A stretch of 64,000 nucleotides of DNA from JAHEJE01 sp965216335 (GCA_965216335.1 OZ244154.1:1922001-1986000), one strand, 5' to 3'. Numbered from the stretch's first letter, positions 10,334 to 19,020 are shown. Program-made: numbers and translations. The notes: generated by a model not told the origin, from the letters alone.

Positions 10334-10889
10334 GACCGGGGTTATATGGTGAAAGACATAGGAATTGGAAGGGGCTCCGCAAGCCGGCAAGGGGCCCGCG
10401 CAGCAATATCGCTGAGCATTGTCCGCCAATCCATGCGGGCAAGTCTTATGAAAGGGCAGTGCATTCTGCTTGACCTGTATCAATGCTGTCTTTTTGCACT
10501 GCCCCAAGCTGGCACGATTGACGCTCTTGTCATTAACGCTTCTGCAACCACAAACAGGCCACAATATGGGCCAGGTTGACGGCCTAGGTGGGACTGGTAC
10601 TAAGACTGACGCAAAGACATGTGGATATGTCGTTTAAGGCGCGGTTTTTGTTCGCTTTTTCCATCTAAAGTCGGACTGTAACGGTTGACAGGTTTTCGCG
10701 CCCGGTGCACATTCGCGCTGCTCTGGACGAGCGGGACTGAGTCTGGGGCCACGAAAATGCGGCATCGGCCGCCGAGTTGGCCTTATTTTCGCCCGGCTGC
10801 CATGTAGATGTGTGCGGTACGGGTTTGGGTGATGGGCGCGATAAGATTGGCGTAACAGAGTTTCGCCGGAGTAATGGGGACGCGGGCGG
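10334..10889. other. 556-bp divergent promoter region between dapF and the M23 peptidase gene
   Basis: No gene is supported here. The stretch should hold the dapF operon promoter and the promoter of the M23 peptidase gene. Long frames crossing it on the minus strand lack ribosome sites and family features. No repeat family seen elsewhere in the window occurs in it. Confidence 0.55.
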
Positions 10890-12635
10890 TTGTTGAAGAG
10901 CTGGTTTGCAAATAGCCGCAGCGCGAATGCGGATGCCGGGACCGCGCCGGGCCGCATCCGTCATATCGAAGAATTCACCGCCGACTATCACGATCCGTTT
11001 GACGATGAGGCCTCCAGCCAAGGCCGCTGGCTCGCAACCACCTGCGTGGCCGGCATCACCGGTTGCCTGATTATTGCCGGTGCCATCGTTGGCCTGTTCG
11101 GCGACAGCAAGCCGACCGGAGGCGCCGCCTATGCTTCGGTCGATCCGAGCCAGTTGGCCGGACCCACCGAGTTGTGGCAGCGCCCGTCTGTGTCCGGCAA
11201 AGGCGATTTCAATGGCGCAATTGCCGAGGCTATCGCCCCCCAGCCGTTGAACAAGATGCCTTCCGTCTATCAGCAGGATGGCGCTATTGTCCGCAGCGCG
11301 CCGGTGCTGACCGGGCAGCCGATGCTGACCACCGCTTCTCTCAGCCAGTATCCGGAAGTCGACGAGGCAGAATTGCCCTACACACAGGGCACACAACCCT
11401 ATGTGCTGGATGGCGAACTCGGCGCTGCCTCGGTAGACACCTCGAACATCACGACCATCTCCAAGTCGCCGCCTGCCGAGCCGACCGATGAGACCATCAC
11501 TCTCGACGCCGGTGAAACCCTTGGGCGCAAGCTGCAGGAACTCGGCATCAGCCCGCGCACCGCTCAGGCCCTGACCTCAGCGCTGGAGCCGGTTTTCCCA
11601 GCCAAACTGCTGCGCGCCGGCCAGAGCTTCACCATCACCATCGACCGCCAGCAGGATTTCTACGGCAACGAGGTCATCTACCCGGTGCAGGTGAACTTCT
11701 CGCCTGGCCCCAGCGAAGAGATTGTCGTCGAGGCCGATGAGGATGGCCGCTTCATCGCCCGTGTCGACGGCGCCGCGGATGGTGCAAAATCACGCTACGC
11801 TGCCGCACCGCATTATCTCGCCGCCGGCAGGGTACGCTCCTCACTCTATGCGACGGCCATCGACGGTGGCGTTCCGGACTACATCATCAACCAGGCCATC
11901 AAGGCGTTCTCCTACGACATCGACTTTCAGCGCCAGGTCAAGTCCGGCGACAAGTTCGAGATGTTCTACGGTCAACCGCTGTCTGGTTCCTCCAAGAACC
12001 GCAAGGTGCTGCACTACGCCAAGCTGAACGTCCGCGGCAAGCCGAAGACCTACTTCCGGTACACCACAGCCAAAGGCAAGACCCGCTACTACGATGAAAA
12101 CGGCCGCAGCGCGTCGCGTTCCTCGCTGATGCGCACACCGATTTCCGGCGCCCGGATTTCTTCAGGTTTCGGCATGCGCCGCCACCCGATCCTCGGCTAC
12201 TCCAAGATGCATACCGGCATGGACTTCGCGGTGCCGCGCGGCACGCCGATCCGCGCCGCCGGTTCCGGTGTCGTCAAGCATGCCGCCTGGCGCGGCGCTT
12301 ATGGCCGCACCGTAATGGTCAAGCACTCGAACGGCTACACGACGCTCTATGCGCACATGAGCCGCATCGCCTCCGGCCTGAAGCGCGGCCACAAGGTGCG
12401 CCAGGGTCAGGTCATCGGCTATGTCGGCTCGACTGGCCGTTCCACCGGCCCGCACCTGCATTATGAAGTGCGCCGCGGCAACAAGCCGATCAATCCCAAG
12501 CGCATTCGTACCGCAAGCTTCACCAAGCTCAAGGGCAAGGAGTTGGCCCGCTTCAAGAAGCACAAGGCCAGGGTCATGGCTCTCGCCAAGGCCGCACCCC
12601 GCTCCACTCGCGTCGCCCGCGCCGACAATCAGTAG
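10890..12635 (+). CDS. membrane-anchored M23-family metallopeptidase
   Basis: A 581-residue LytM-type zinc peptidase, expected to cut peptidoglycan cross-bridges or regulate amidases in the periplasm. A single membrane segment lies at about residues 47-71 (CVAGITGCLIIAGAIVGLFG). A middle region with ETLGRKLQELGISPRTAQAL resembles the LysM/OapA-like domain of Csd3-type peptidases. The catalytic domain holds the zinc motif HTGMDFAVPRGTPIRAAGSG (about residue 440) and HLHYEVR (about 523). A lysine/arginine-rich tail follows. The start is TTG 10890 or the adjacent TTG 10893, with no ATG close by. It stands alone as a transcription unit. Confidence 0.88.
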   Translation: MLKSWFANSRSANADAGTAPGRIRHIEEFTADYHDPFDDEASSQGRWLATTCVAGITGCLIIAGAIVGLFGDSKPTGGAAYASVDPSQLAGPTELWQRPSVSGKGDFNGAIAEAIAPQPLNKMPSVYQQDGAIVRSAPVLTGQPMLTTASLSQYPEVDEAELPYTQGTQPYVLDGELGAASVDTSNITTISKSPPAEPTDETITLDAGETLGRKLQELGISPRTAQALTSALEPVFPAKLLRAGQSFTITIDRQQDFYGNEVIYPVQVNFSPGPSEEIVVEADEDGRFIARVDGAADGAKSRYAAAPHYLAAGRVRSSLYATAIDGGVPDYIINQAIKAFSYDIDFQRQVKSGDKFEMFYGQPLSGSSKNRKVLHYAKLNVRGKPKTYFRYTTAKGKTRYYDENGRSASRSSLMRTPISGARISSGFGMRRHPILGYSKMHTGMDFAVPRGTPIRAAGSGVVKHAAWRGAYGRTVMVKHSNGYTTLYAHMSRIASGLKRGHKVRQGQVIGYVGSTGRSTGPHLHYEVRRGNKPINPKRIRTASFTKLKGKELARFKKHKARVMALAKAAPRSTRVARADNQ

Positions 12636-12780
12636 AACCAAGGCCTGAACCCTTTCATTCCGGTCGGCCCGGCACGTTCGCCTCACCAGGTGAACAGGCG
12701 CTCACCCTTTCTCGTTTTTCCAAGTCGGCTTTCGACCGGCAGAACTGGGCAAATCCGGCTGGAAACACCAACTCGACAAA

Positions 12781-12839
12781 ATTGGTTCAACTCTCCTGTT
12801 GATTGGTTCCTAAAGGCACGTTATTGGTTCATACCAATA
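12781..12839. promoter_or_regulatory. three-site operator (ATTGGTTC x3, 21-bp period) before the tmm gene
   Basis: ATTGGTTC begins at 12781, 12802 and 12823, exactly 21 bp apart, i.e. two helical turns, so all sites face the same side of the DNA. The last copy is part of a perfect dyad TATTGGTTCATACCAATA (12822-12839). The array ends 58 bp before the trimethylamine monooxygenase ATG. The symmetry fits a FadR/GntR dimer, and such a regulator is encoded directly downstream of the target gene. Binding itself is inferred. Confidence 0.6.
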
Positions 12840-12897
12840 ATAGCAAAACCCGTCCGGTTCCAGCGGCGGGGCAGTCATCAACACCAAGGAGGAACCC

Positions 12898-14250
12898 ATG
12901 GGCAAACGAGTGGCAATCATTGGGGCAGGACCATCAGGCACGGCGCAATTGCGTGCGTTCCAGTCGGCCAAGGCCAAGGGTGCGGACATCCCGGAAATCG
13001 TCTGCTACGAAAAGCAGGACGACTGGGGCGGCCTGTGGAACTACACCTGGCGCACCGGGCTTGATGAATATGGCGAGCCTGTGCATTGCTCGATGTACCG
13101 CTATCTGTGGTCGAACGGCCCCAAGGAAGGCCTGGAGTTCGCCGACTACAGTTTCGAGGAGCACTTCGGCAAGCCGATCGCCTCCTATCCGCCGCGCGCC
13201 GTGTTGTTCGACTACATCAAGGGCCGCATGGAAAAAGCCGGCGTGCGCGACTGGATCAAGTTCCACCACGCCGTGCGCCGGGTCACCTTCGACGATGCGA
13301 CCGGCAAGTTCACCGTCGTCGTGCAGGATCTGGAGAATGACAGAGAAGTGATCGACGAGGTCGACCACGTGATCTGCGCTTCGGGCCATTTCTCCATTCC
13401 GAACGTACCGGAATACCCCGGCTTCGACAGCTTCAACGGCCGCGTCCTGCACGCCCATGACTTCCGCGACGCAATGGAGTTCAAGGACAAGGACATCCTG
13501 ATCATCGGCACCTCCTATTCGGCCGAGGACATCGGCTCGCAGTGCTGGAAGTACGGCTGTAAGTCGGTCACCGTCTCCCACCGCACCGCGCCGATGGGCT
13601 ATGACTGGCCGGACAACTGGAAGGAGGTGCCACTGCTCGAACGCGTCGACACCAACACCGCCTACTTCAAGGACGGCACCACGGCCAAGGTCGACGCCAT
13701 CATCCTGTGCACCGGCTATATCCATCACTTCCCATTCATGGAGGACAAGCTGAAGCTCAGGACCGCCAACCGGCTGGCCACCGCCGACCTCTACAAGGGC
13801 GTGGTCTGGGTCGACAACCCGGCCCTGTTCTACCTCGGCATGCAGGACCAGTGGTACACCTTCAACATGTTCGATGCCCAGGCCTGGTATGTGCGCGACA
13901 TCATCCTCGACCGCATCGCCGTGCCGGACCGCGACGCCCGCGCCCAGGACGTCGTCGACCGCGTCACCGCCGAGGATGCCAACGAGGACGACTACGCCTG
14001 CATCCGCTACCAGGGCGCCTACGTTCAGGAGCTGATCGACGAGACCGACTATCCCAGCTTCGACATCGACGGCGCCAACGAGGCCTTCTTCCAGTGGAAG
14101 AAGCACAAGAAAAAGGACATCATGACCTTCCGCAACAACGGCTACAAGTCGGTGATGACCGGCACCGTTGCCCCGCCGCATCACACGCCGTGGAAGGATG
14201 CCCTCGACGACTCGCTGGAGAGCTATCTGCAGACCGAGGCGGCAGAATAA
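12898..14250 (+). CDS. tmm: flavin-containing trimethylamine monooxygenase
   Basis: A 450-residue class B flavin monooxygenase that oxidises trimethylamine to trimethylamine N-oxide with NADPH and O2. Visible motifs: FAD GAGPSG (residues 9-14), the FMO signature F-x-G-x3-H-x3-F (FNGRVLHAHDF), and NADPH GTSYSAED (about 204). Long blocks such as WGGLWNYTWRTGLDE, SMYRYLWSNGPKEGLEFADY and FYLGMQDQWYTFNMFDAQAW match the bacterial Tmm group of marine and methylotrophic bacteria, not general FMOs. A good AGGAGG ribosome site precedes the ATG. The next gene is a FadR-type regulator. No TMAO demethylase or TMAO transporter lies nearby, so the further fate of TMAO is not shown here. Confidence 0.9.
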   Translation: MGKRVAIIGAGPSGTAQLRAFQSAKAKGADIPEIVCYEKQDDWGGLWNYTWRTGLDEYGEPVHCSMYRYLWSNGPKEGLEFADYSFEEHFGKPIASYPPRAVLFDYIKGRMEKAGVRDWIKFHHAVRRVTFDDATGKFTVVVQDLENDREVIDEVDHVICASGHFSIPNVPEYPGFDSFNGRVLHAHDFRDAMEFKDKDILIIGTSYSAEDIGSQCWKYGCKSVTVSHRTAPMGYDWPDNWKEVPLLERVDTNTAYFKDGTTAKVDAIILCTGYIHHFPFMEDKLKLRTANRLATADLYKGVVWVDNPALFYLGMQDQWYTFNMFDAQAWYVRDIILDRIAVPDRDARAQDVVDRVTAEDANEDDYACIRYQGAYVQELIDETDYPSFDIDGANEAFFQWKKHKKKDIMTFRNNGYKSVMTGTVAPPHHTPWKDALDDSLESYLQTEAAE

Positions 14251-14337
14251 GCGTTTCCGGCCGAGCGCAACTGATGTAGCAATATGTGGGCCGGCCGGGC
14301 AATCGGCCGGCCCCATTGGTTTCAGGAGTACCCCCGT

Positions 14338-15090
14338 TTGAACGTCGCCTTGAAGGACGCCGCCTCCGCCCTGTTCGCCGACCAGTCGGTGCCGGCCACC
14401 GTGCGCATGGTGGCCGAAACCCTGTTCGCCCGCATCCGTTCCGAGGATTATCCGCTCGATGCCCGCCTGCCGTCGGAACGCAATCTGGCGGCCGAAATCG
14501 GCGTTGCCCGCAATACCGTGCGCGAAGCCCTCGACCTCCTGGAAGGCAAGGGCATCATCACCCGGCGCGCCGGCGCCGGCAGCTTCGTCACCTGGCAGGA
14601 CACCCTGGCGCTCGCCGACACCGCCGATGCCGGCCAGCCCGGCGGCAGCGCCGACATCGCCGCCGACACCAGCCCGCTCGAACTGCAGGTCATGCGCTCC
14701 ATCGTCGAGCCGGAAATGGTCCGCCTGGCGATCATCAACATGAGCCCGCGCGACATCGGCGCGCTTGGCGAAATCGTCTCGCAGATGGAGGCGATCCGCA
14801 CCGACGCGCCCGGCTACGTCCGCCTCGAACAGGACTTTTACCTGCAGCTGGCCCGCGGCACCGGCAACCCGCTGCTCACCGCCTGCTACGAACTGATCAC
14901 CGGCGTGCGCCGCCACAACGTCCGCACCGCCCAGCAGAAACGCCACCTGCCTCCCAAACGCATCGAAGACTACCAGCGCCGCTACAACTCCTTGTTCAAC
15001 GCCATCGCCCTGCGCGACATCGAAAGCGCCGTCGAGATCGTCAAACTCCACCTGATGGACGAACAGCGCCTGCTGATGCAGGAGGATTAG
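14338..15090 (+). CDS. FadR/GntR-family regulator, probable tmm regulator
   Basis: A 250-residue GntR regulator of the FadR (FCD) subfamily. The wHTH is at about residues 25-90 with LPSERNLAAEIGVARNTVRE and a GAGSFV wing; the C-terminal all-helical FCD ligand domain contains the metal-site histidines typical of the group (for example KLHLMDEQ at the end). TTG 14338 is chosen because AGGAG lies 9 bp upstream; an in-frame ATG at 14284 would extend without support. It lies about 90 bp after tmm on the same strand. It is a natural candidate to bind the phased ATTGGTTC array in front of tmm, which is inference. Confidence 0.88.
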   Translation: MNVALKDAASALFADQSVPATVRMVAETLFARIRSEDYPLDARLPSERNLAAEIGVARNTVREALDLLEGKGIITRRAGAGSFVTWQDTLALADTADAGQPGGSADIAADTSPLELQVMRSIVEPEMVRLAIINMSPRDIGALGEIVSQMEAIRTDAPGYVRLEQDFYLQLARGTGNPLLTACYELITGVRRHNVRTAQQKRHLPPKRIEDYQRRYNSLFNAIALRDIESAVEIVKLHLMDEQRLLMQED

Positions 15091-15113
15091 CGCCGGCGGC
15101 GCGGGCTTTTGTT
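15091..15113 (+). terminator. probable terminator after the FadR-type gene
   Basis: GCGCCGGCGGCGC directly after the stop can form a stem (GCGCC/GGCGC) and is followed by GGGCTTTTGTTT. The same stop-plus-GCGCCGGC arrangement follows folD and the 39-codon gene at 56.3 kb. Confidence 0.5.
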
Positions 15114-15182
15114 TGGCTGACGGGTGCTCCATCTGGAGCGGCCAACGGGTGTCCTCGTGCGCCTGCTCAAGCACTGACATGT

Positions 15183-15329
15183 CCCCTCTCCCCTCGCGGG
15201 AGAGGGTTAGGGTGAGGGGGTGGGCGGTGCCGATTGCGCTGGATGGGGATAATTGCACCGCCGACCCCCTCACCCTCCCACGGTCCTGCGGACCGCGGGC
15301 CCCTCCCTCTCCCGCCTTGGGGAGAGGGG
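15183..15329. repeat. palindrome family A, copy 1
   Basis: A large interrupted palindrome. The left arm reads CCCCTCTCCCC...GGGAGAGGGTTAGGGTGAGG and ends GGCGGTGC; the right arm begins GCACCGCC and returns through CCCTCACCCTCCC to GGGAGAGGGG. The right arm carries a short extra hairpin, GGTCC-TGC-GGACC, where other copies have TAA. Five related copies occur in the window. Confidence 0.85.
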
Positions 15330-15554
15330 CATTGGGCACGGCTGCGCACCGGGCACGGCTTAACATCCGCACGGAAACTTCAGGGAAAGACGGAATGCCG
15401 AAATCGGGTGGCATGAGACGTCTCTATGGAAGAAGGAAGGGGATAGGCTGCCGCCCAACCCGGCATTCCGTCACGGTTTATTACATACGACGATGTACGC
15501 GCTCATCGTTCGGCTGCTCGGGGCCGGCCTTTGAACAGATAGTAGGCAAACCCT

Positions 15555-15734
15555 TCACCGCCAAACGCCTTGGATAGACGCTGGTGCTTTCGCACCAGGG
15601 GCGCACACCGGATGCTGGAACCCTGAGGAGGGCCAAATGGAACGATCAGCTTGTCCGTGCTCGCTTACGCTCCGCTCGGGCTGATCTCCAGGGCCAACAC
15701 GACGAACCGGTCCAATCTGTGAGACACAATCCAT
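15555..15734 (-). CDS. uncertain 59-codon ORF downstream of an SOS-type promoter
   Basis: The first reading frame with a ribosome-site candidate (GGAGG, 11 nt before the ATG at 15734) downstream of the promoter described at 15884-15927. It encodes 59 residues starting MDCVSQIGPVRRVGPGDQ and has no recognisable domain. The mRNA leader would be about 140 nt. It may equally be non-coding or the remnant of a lost gene. It is listed because it is the only candidate product of that promoter. Confidence 0.15.
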   Translation of the reverse strand: MDCVSQIGPVRRVGPGDQPERSVSEHGQADRSIWPSSGFQHPVCAPGAKAPASIQGVWR

Positions 15735-15883
15735 CTTCGCTGACACCTCCATCCTCGGGGGCGGACCCTTTTCAACCTGTCCTACCAGGCGCCGCCCCAA
15801 ACTCCAGAACCGCTCCCGCCACCACCGCCAGAGTTGGCTGTCGACGTTTCCCTCTGCAGGATGCAGGGCGACGGGTGAGTGTA

Positions 15884-15927
15884 TTTGTACATCATTTGTT
15901 CCATTTTGTCAAGAACATTCGCCGAAC
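15884..15927 (-). promoter_or_regulatory. LexA-type SOS box with sigma70-like promoter, reading leftward
   Basis: GAACATTCGCCGAAC (15913-15927) is the reverse complement of GTTC-N7-GTTC, the LexA box of alphaproteobacteria. Directly adjoining on the minus strand is TTGACA (15912-15907), then a 17-nt spacer, then TACAAA (15889-15884). Box, -35 and -10 are thus in ideal arrangement for SOS repression. No known SOS gene follows. Confidence 0.6.
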
Positions 15928-15970
15928 AAAAACAACGCAAGGCACGACGAACAAACCTGCACAGCGAAGT

Positions 15971-16084
15971 CCCCTCCCCCTTGTGGGGAGGGTTAGGGTG
16001 GGGCCGGGCGGTGCCATAAGTCTCGGGGCCGGATGCGTTGCACCGCTGCTCCCCACCCTAACCCTCCCCACAAGGGGGAGGGGG
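15971..16084. repeat. palindrome family A, copy 2
   Basis: The cleanest copy: arms CCCCTCCCCCTTGTGGGG and GGGTTAGGGTGGGG return as CCCCACCCTAACCCTCCCC and end in AAGGGGGAGGGG, around a GCGGTGC...GCACCGC core. It has no extra hairpin in the right arm. Confidence 0.85.
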
Positions 16085-16243
16085 CGCCGCATCTGCCCGC
16101 AAGGACGCACCCCAACCGGCGTCATCGCCGAGCGTGCCCCGGTGATCCAGGCTCACACGGCTCAGCGCGAACGGCCTTCAAATTCTGCAATAGCCCCGGC
16201 AATGCCAAAACAGGCATACACGAACAACCATACTGGATGGGGT

Positions 16244-17389
16244 TTAGTCCCCAATGCAAGCCAGACTATCTCTGCCGGACGAATCTTCGCCGGAAACATT
16301 CTTTTTGGCTGGCTCAAGGGTGTCTTCCGTCGGATGATCGGTGTCATCTAACAGGTCGCGTGCTTCGTCGAGATCGGCTTGTCTGGGCGCAGAAACGACT
16401 TCATCGCCATCATCAAATGGACCGAGGGCTACTTCAAAATAAATCGGGAAGTGATCGGAGCCGACATGGGGTAGCCGCGACATCTCTACCAGCGAGAAAT
16501 GCTGGTCGTGGAAAAGGTGATCAAGTGGCCAGCGCAGAATTGGCCAATTTGCGTTGAAGGTGTTGTAGAAACCGCGGCCAATACGCGGATCGAGTAGACC
16601 GCTCAAACGGCGAAAGCGTCTGCTGGTTCGTGACCATGCGACATCGTTGAAATCGCCGGTGAGGATCGCTGGAACTTCATCGGCGAGCGCCATCTGGCCG
16701 GCAATGATGATCTCGGAGTCTCGATCTTCCGTACCGGTGTGCGGCAATGGTGGCTCAGGATGAACAGCTATGAAACGTATCAGCCGACCATTGCGAAGCC
16801 TGCAAATTGTGGTGATCGACGGGATATCGTCTCGCAAGATGTACATGGCTTGCGGATTGATCAACTCTAGCCTGGAATAGAGTGCCAGGCCGTAGAGGTT
16901 GTCTAGCGCCACCTCTAACTTGTATGGATAGTCGCGGGTCGCCCTTCTGAGGGCTGAAATCCAGGTTTCGTCAACTTCCATGAGAACAAGAATATCGGGC
17001 GATCTTTCCCGGATCAGATCGGCGACTGCCAGGTGGTTTGTGTTGGTCTGTAGGACATTGCTCACAAGCACCTTCAAGGTACCTTTCCTGCTGATGCCTG
17101 AAGCATTCCGGCTTTCCACCGGCCAAAACGGTGTATAGGGCGCGATGTGCCAGACCTGAACGGTGACGACCACCGCCGCCAGGCTGAGCGCCACAAGGCC
17201 GAAAGGGCCGCCATCGGGCACAAGGACGAACCAGGAGGCAATACCCAGACTTGTTGCCAGAAGCGCGATCTGCACACGGGGAAAATCACAAACCCGCACC
17301 AGCCCCTTGGGCAGGGCGAGATTGGAGACAAATGTCATTACGGCAAGCAGCGCGAGAATAGTAACGATTGCCACATCAATCCAGGTCAT
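16244..17389 (-). CDS. membrane-anchored endonuclease/exonuclease/phosphatase-fold protein
   Basis: A 381-residue EEP-superfamily protein. Two to three hydrophobic N-terminal segments (for example VTILALLAVMTFVSNLALP and FGLVALSLAAVVVTVQVWHI) anchor it, and the catalytic domain follows from about residue 105. Conserved elements are the asparagine in LVSNVLQTN, the glutamate in ILVLMEVDE, the GDFNDVAWS block and the terminal SDHFP. These are typical of DNase I/phosphatase-fold enzymes such as YafD-like proteins. The acidic C-terminal 60 residues are low complexity. The substrate is unknown. It is a single gene between two repeat-bearing gaps. Confidence 0.85.
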   Translation of the reverse strand: MTWIDVAIVTILALLAVMTFVSNLALPKGLVRVCDFPRVQIALLATSLGIASWFVLVPDGGPFGLVALSLAAVVVTVQVWHIAPYTPFWPVESRNASGISRKGTLKVLVSNVLQTNTNHLAVADLIRERSPDILVLMEVDETWISALRRATRDYPYKLEVALDNLYGLALYSRLELINPQAMYILRDDIPSITTICRLRNGRLIRFIAVHPEPPLPHTGTEDRDSEIIIAGQMALADEVPAILTGDFNDVAWSRTSRRFRRLSGLLDPRIGRGFYNTFNANWPILRWPLDHLFHDQHFSLVEMSRLPHVGSDHFPIYFEVALGPFDDGDEVVSAPRQADLDEARDLLDDTDHPTEDTLEPAKKNVSGEDSSGRDSLACIGD

Positions 17390-17517
17390 ACAACGCGCCA
17401 GTTTGTAGATTCATTTGACCCCGTCGTACACATGCGCTGCCGACTAGCGCTCGCCAAGGCTAGTCTGTGTGATCCCAAAGCCTGGAAAGTCGGGCAAGCA
17501 TGTTGCGCGAACGGACA

Positions 17518-18834
17518 TCACTCCACCCTCACCCCCTCCACCGAAAACCACCTCGCCTCTTCCTCCTCGTCATCCTTCCGGGCCCCGACCCGCTGGTCCC
17601 ACATCTGGCCGAGGGCGCGCATGTGGTGTTCGAGTAGGGCGCCGTGTTGTTTGAGCCAGGCGGGGATGGAGCGGAAGGTGGCGATGCGGGCCTTGCCGTT
17701 TTGGATCGTCACCACCGGCCAGTCGCCGACCAGGGCGTTGTCGATGCCGAACAGGGTTGAGCCCCACCATTCGGCCGCACCGAAGGCGTGGCCGCCGCGG
17801 CCGCCGGCCTTCATGGCGGCGAGCACCGAGACCGGCTCGACGGTGCCGGCCAGTTCGATGGCCTGGCGCCACAGGGCGAGGATGGCGACGTATTCCCACG
17901 ACACAGCACTCCAGGTGCCGGGGAAGCGGGCGGTGTAGTCCTCGAAGAACGCGTTCGGGCGGTTGAAGTTGACGCCCTCGTCGTTGAGGCGCGGGTCGTC
18001 GAAATCCGGGAACTGGAAAACGAAGCCTTCCATGAAGTCGCGACCCAGCCGTTCGACCAGGCGCGGGTAGTTGTCGGCGGTGCACGAAATCAGCTGGCCG
18101 GTGAACCCCTGCCGGTGCGCCTCCTCGGTAAGGGCGTGAACCAGCGGTTCGTAGGCCGTGGTCCAGCACAGGATGTCGGGCGCATCGCGCAGCATGGCGC
18201 TGACGATGGCCGGCACGTCGGCCTCATCGGGTGCAAACAGCACCTCGCGGGTGATCGCAATGCCGGCGGCCTCGAAGGCGGCCCGGTAGGTGGCGGCAGA
18301 CGGCAGGCCGAGCGCGTCGCGCTGGGCGCACAGGGCGGCGGTCTTGAGGTGCGGCTTGTGCTCGGCCAGCCAGTCGACGCCGGTGACGTTGTAGATCGGG
18401 TGCACCTCTGACGGGGCGATCAGGTAGGGCGTGTCGGGCGACAGGTCGCTGGGTAAGAGCGTGGAGGTCAGCACCTTGCGCTGGCGCACGAAATCCTCGA
18501 TCGGCCGGAAGGTGTCGCCGCCAAGCATCATCAGCAGCTTGACGCCCTCCTCCAGCACCAGCTTGCGGGCGCCGCGGGCGGCCTTTTCCGGATCGTACCG
18601 GCAGTCGTAGGGGACGATCTCCAGGTGGTGGCGCTGGCCGCCGACCAGCAGGCCGCCTGCGGCATTGACCCAGTCGGCCCAGATCTCGCAGCCGTTGAGG
18701 CCCGGCAGGCCCCAGGACGCGACATCGCCGGTGAGCGGGGCAAGGAAGCCAACCTTGATCCGCCGCTCATGCCCGACGCCGAACCGCGGCATCGAGGCGG
18801 AGACGGTAAGGCGGGAGGCGAAGCTGGAGGACAT
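17518..18834 (-). CDS. ABC-type substrate-binding protein without signal peptide (amino acid/urea type)
   Basis: A 438-residue type I periplasmic-binding-fold protein of the branched-chain amino acid/urea/amide group (Peripla_BP_6). Diagnostic parts are IKVGFLAPLTGDVASWGLPG near residue 27, ADWVNAAGGLLVGG, and VYDC-like and SAVSWEYVAILALWRQAIE segments. The N-terminus (MSSSFASRLTVSASMPRFG) is not a recognisable Sec or Tat signal, and no ABC permease or ATPase gene is adjacent. It may be an intracellular sensor of the AmiC type, a protein using another signal, or have a misplaced start. The ligand is not predictable. Confidence 0.75.
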   Translation of the reverse strand: MSSSFASRLTVSASMPRFGVGHERRIKVGFLAPLTGDVASWGLPGLNGCEIWADWVNAAGGLLVGGQRHHLEIVPYDCRYDPEKAARGARKLVLEEGVKLLMMLGGDTFRPIEDFVRQRKVLTSTLLPSDLSPDTPYLIAPSEVHPIYNVTGVDWLAEHKPHLKTAALCAQRDALGLPSAATYRAAFEAAGIAITREVLFAPDEADVPAIVSAMLRDAPDILCWTTAYEPLVHALTEEAHRQGFTGQLISCTADNYPRLVERLGRDFMEGFVFQFPDFDDPRLNDEGVNFNRPNAFFEDYTARFPGTWSAVSWEYVAILALWRQAIELAGTVEPVSVLAAMKAGGRGGHAFGAAEWWGSTLFGIDNALVGDWPVVTIQNGKARIATFRSIPAWLKQHGALLEHHMRALGQMWDQRVGARKDDEEEEARWFSVEGVRVE

Positions 18835-18866
18835 GGGGGTGGCTCACCGGGTTGAGATGCCGGGTT

Positions 18867-19000
18867 CCCCTCCCCCTTGTGGGGAGGGGTTAGGGGTGGG
18901 GAACAGCTTCACTGAACGGCACGGCATCGCCTTGTCTGTACCGCCGTTACCCCACCCGGCCGGTGCTGCGCACCGTCCACCCTCCCCACAAGGGGGAGGG
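18867..19000. repeat. palindrome family A, copy 3
   Basis: The same architecture as copy 2 with arms CCCCTCCCCCTTGTGGGG and CCCCACAAGGGGGAGGG. The right arm carries a mini-hairpin GGTGC-TGC-GCACC at the site where copy 2 reads TAA. It lies between the binding-protein gene and sodB. Confidence 0.85.
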
Positions 19001-19020
19001 TTGAAAAACTGGCCTTCACA

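Larger units (their letters stand above)
15091..16243. other. 1.15-kb gene-poor stretch
   Basis: No firm gene. It holds a terminator at 15091, palindrome family A copies 1 and 2 (15183-15329 and 15971-16084), and the leftward LexA-box promoter at 15884-15927. The part from 15340 to 15870 has no recognisable family. It may be the remains of an SOS gene that was lost when repeats accumulated. Confidence 0.6.

Noticed and set aside
10665..11396. 243-codon minus-strand frame overlapping the M23 peptidase start
   Set aside because: Mostly antisense to the peptidase gene; no domain and no start signals.
12934..15414. A very long open frame (over 800 codons) on the minus strand across tmm and its regulator
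   Set aside because: It is antisense to two genes with clear family motifs, has low-complexity Gly/Val/Asp composition typical of a shadow frame, and no ribosome site or domain.
15540..15660. Possible group II intron 5' end (GTGCGCCC on the minus strand)
   Set aside because: No domain V hairpin, no reverse transcriptase and no matching 3' end could be found in the stretch.
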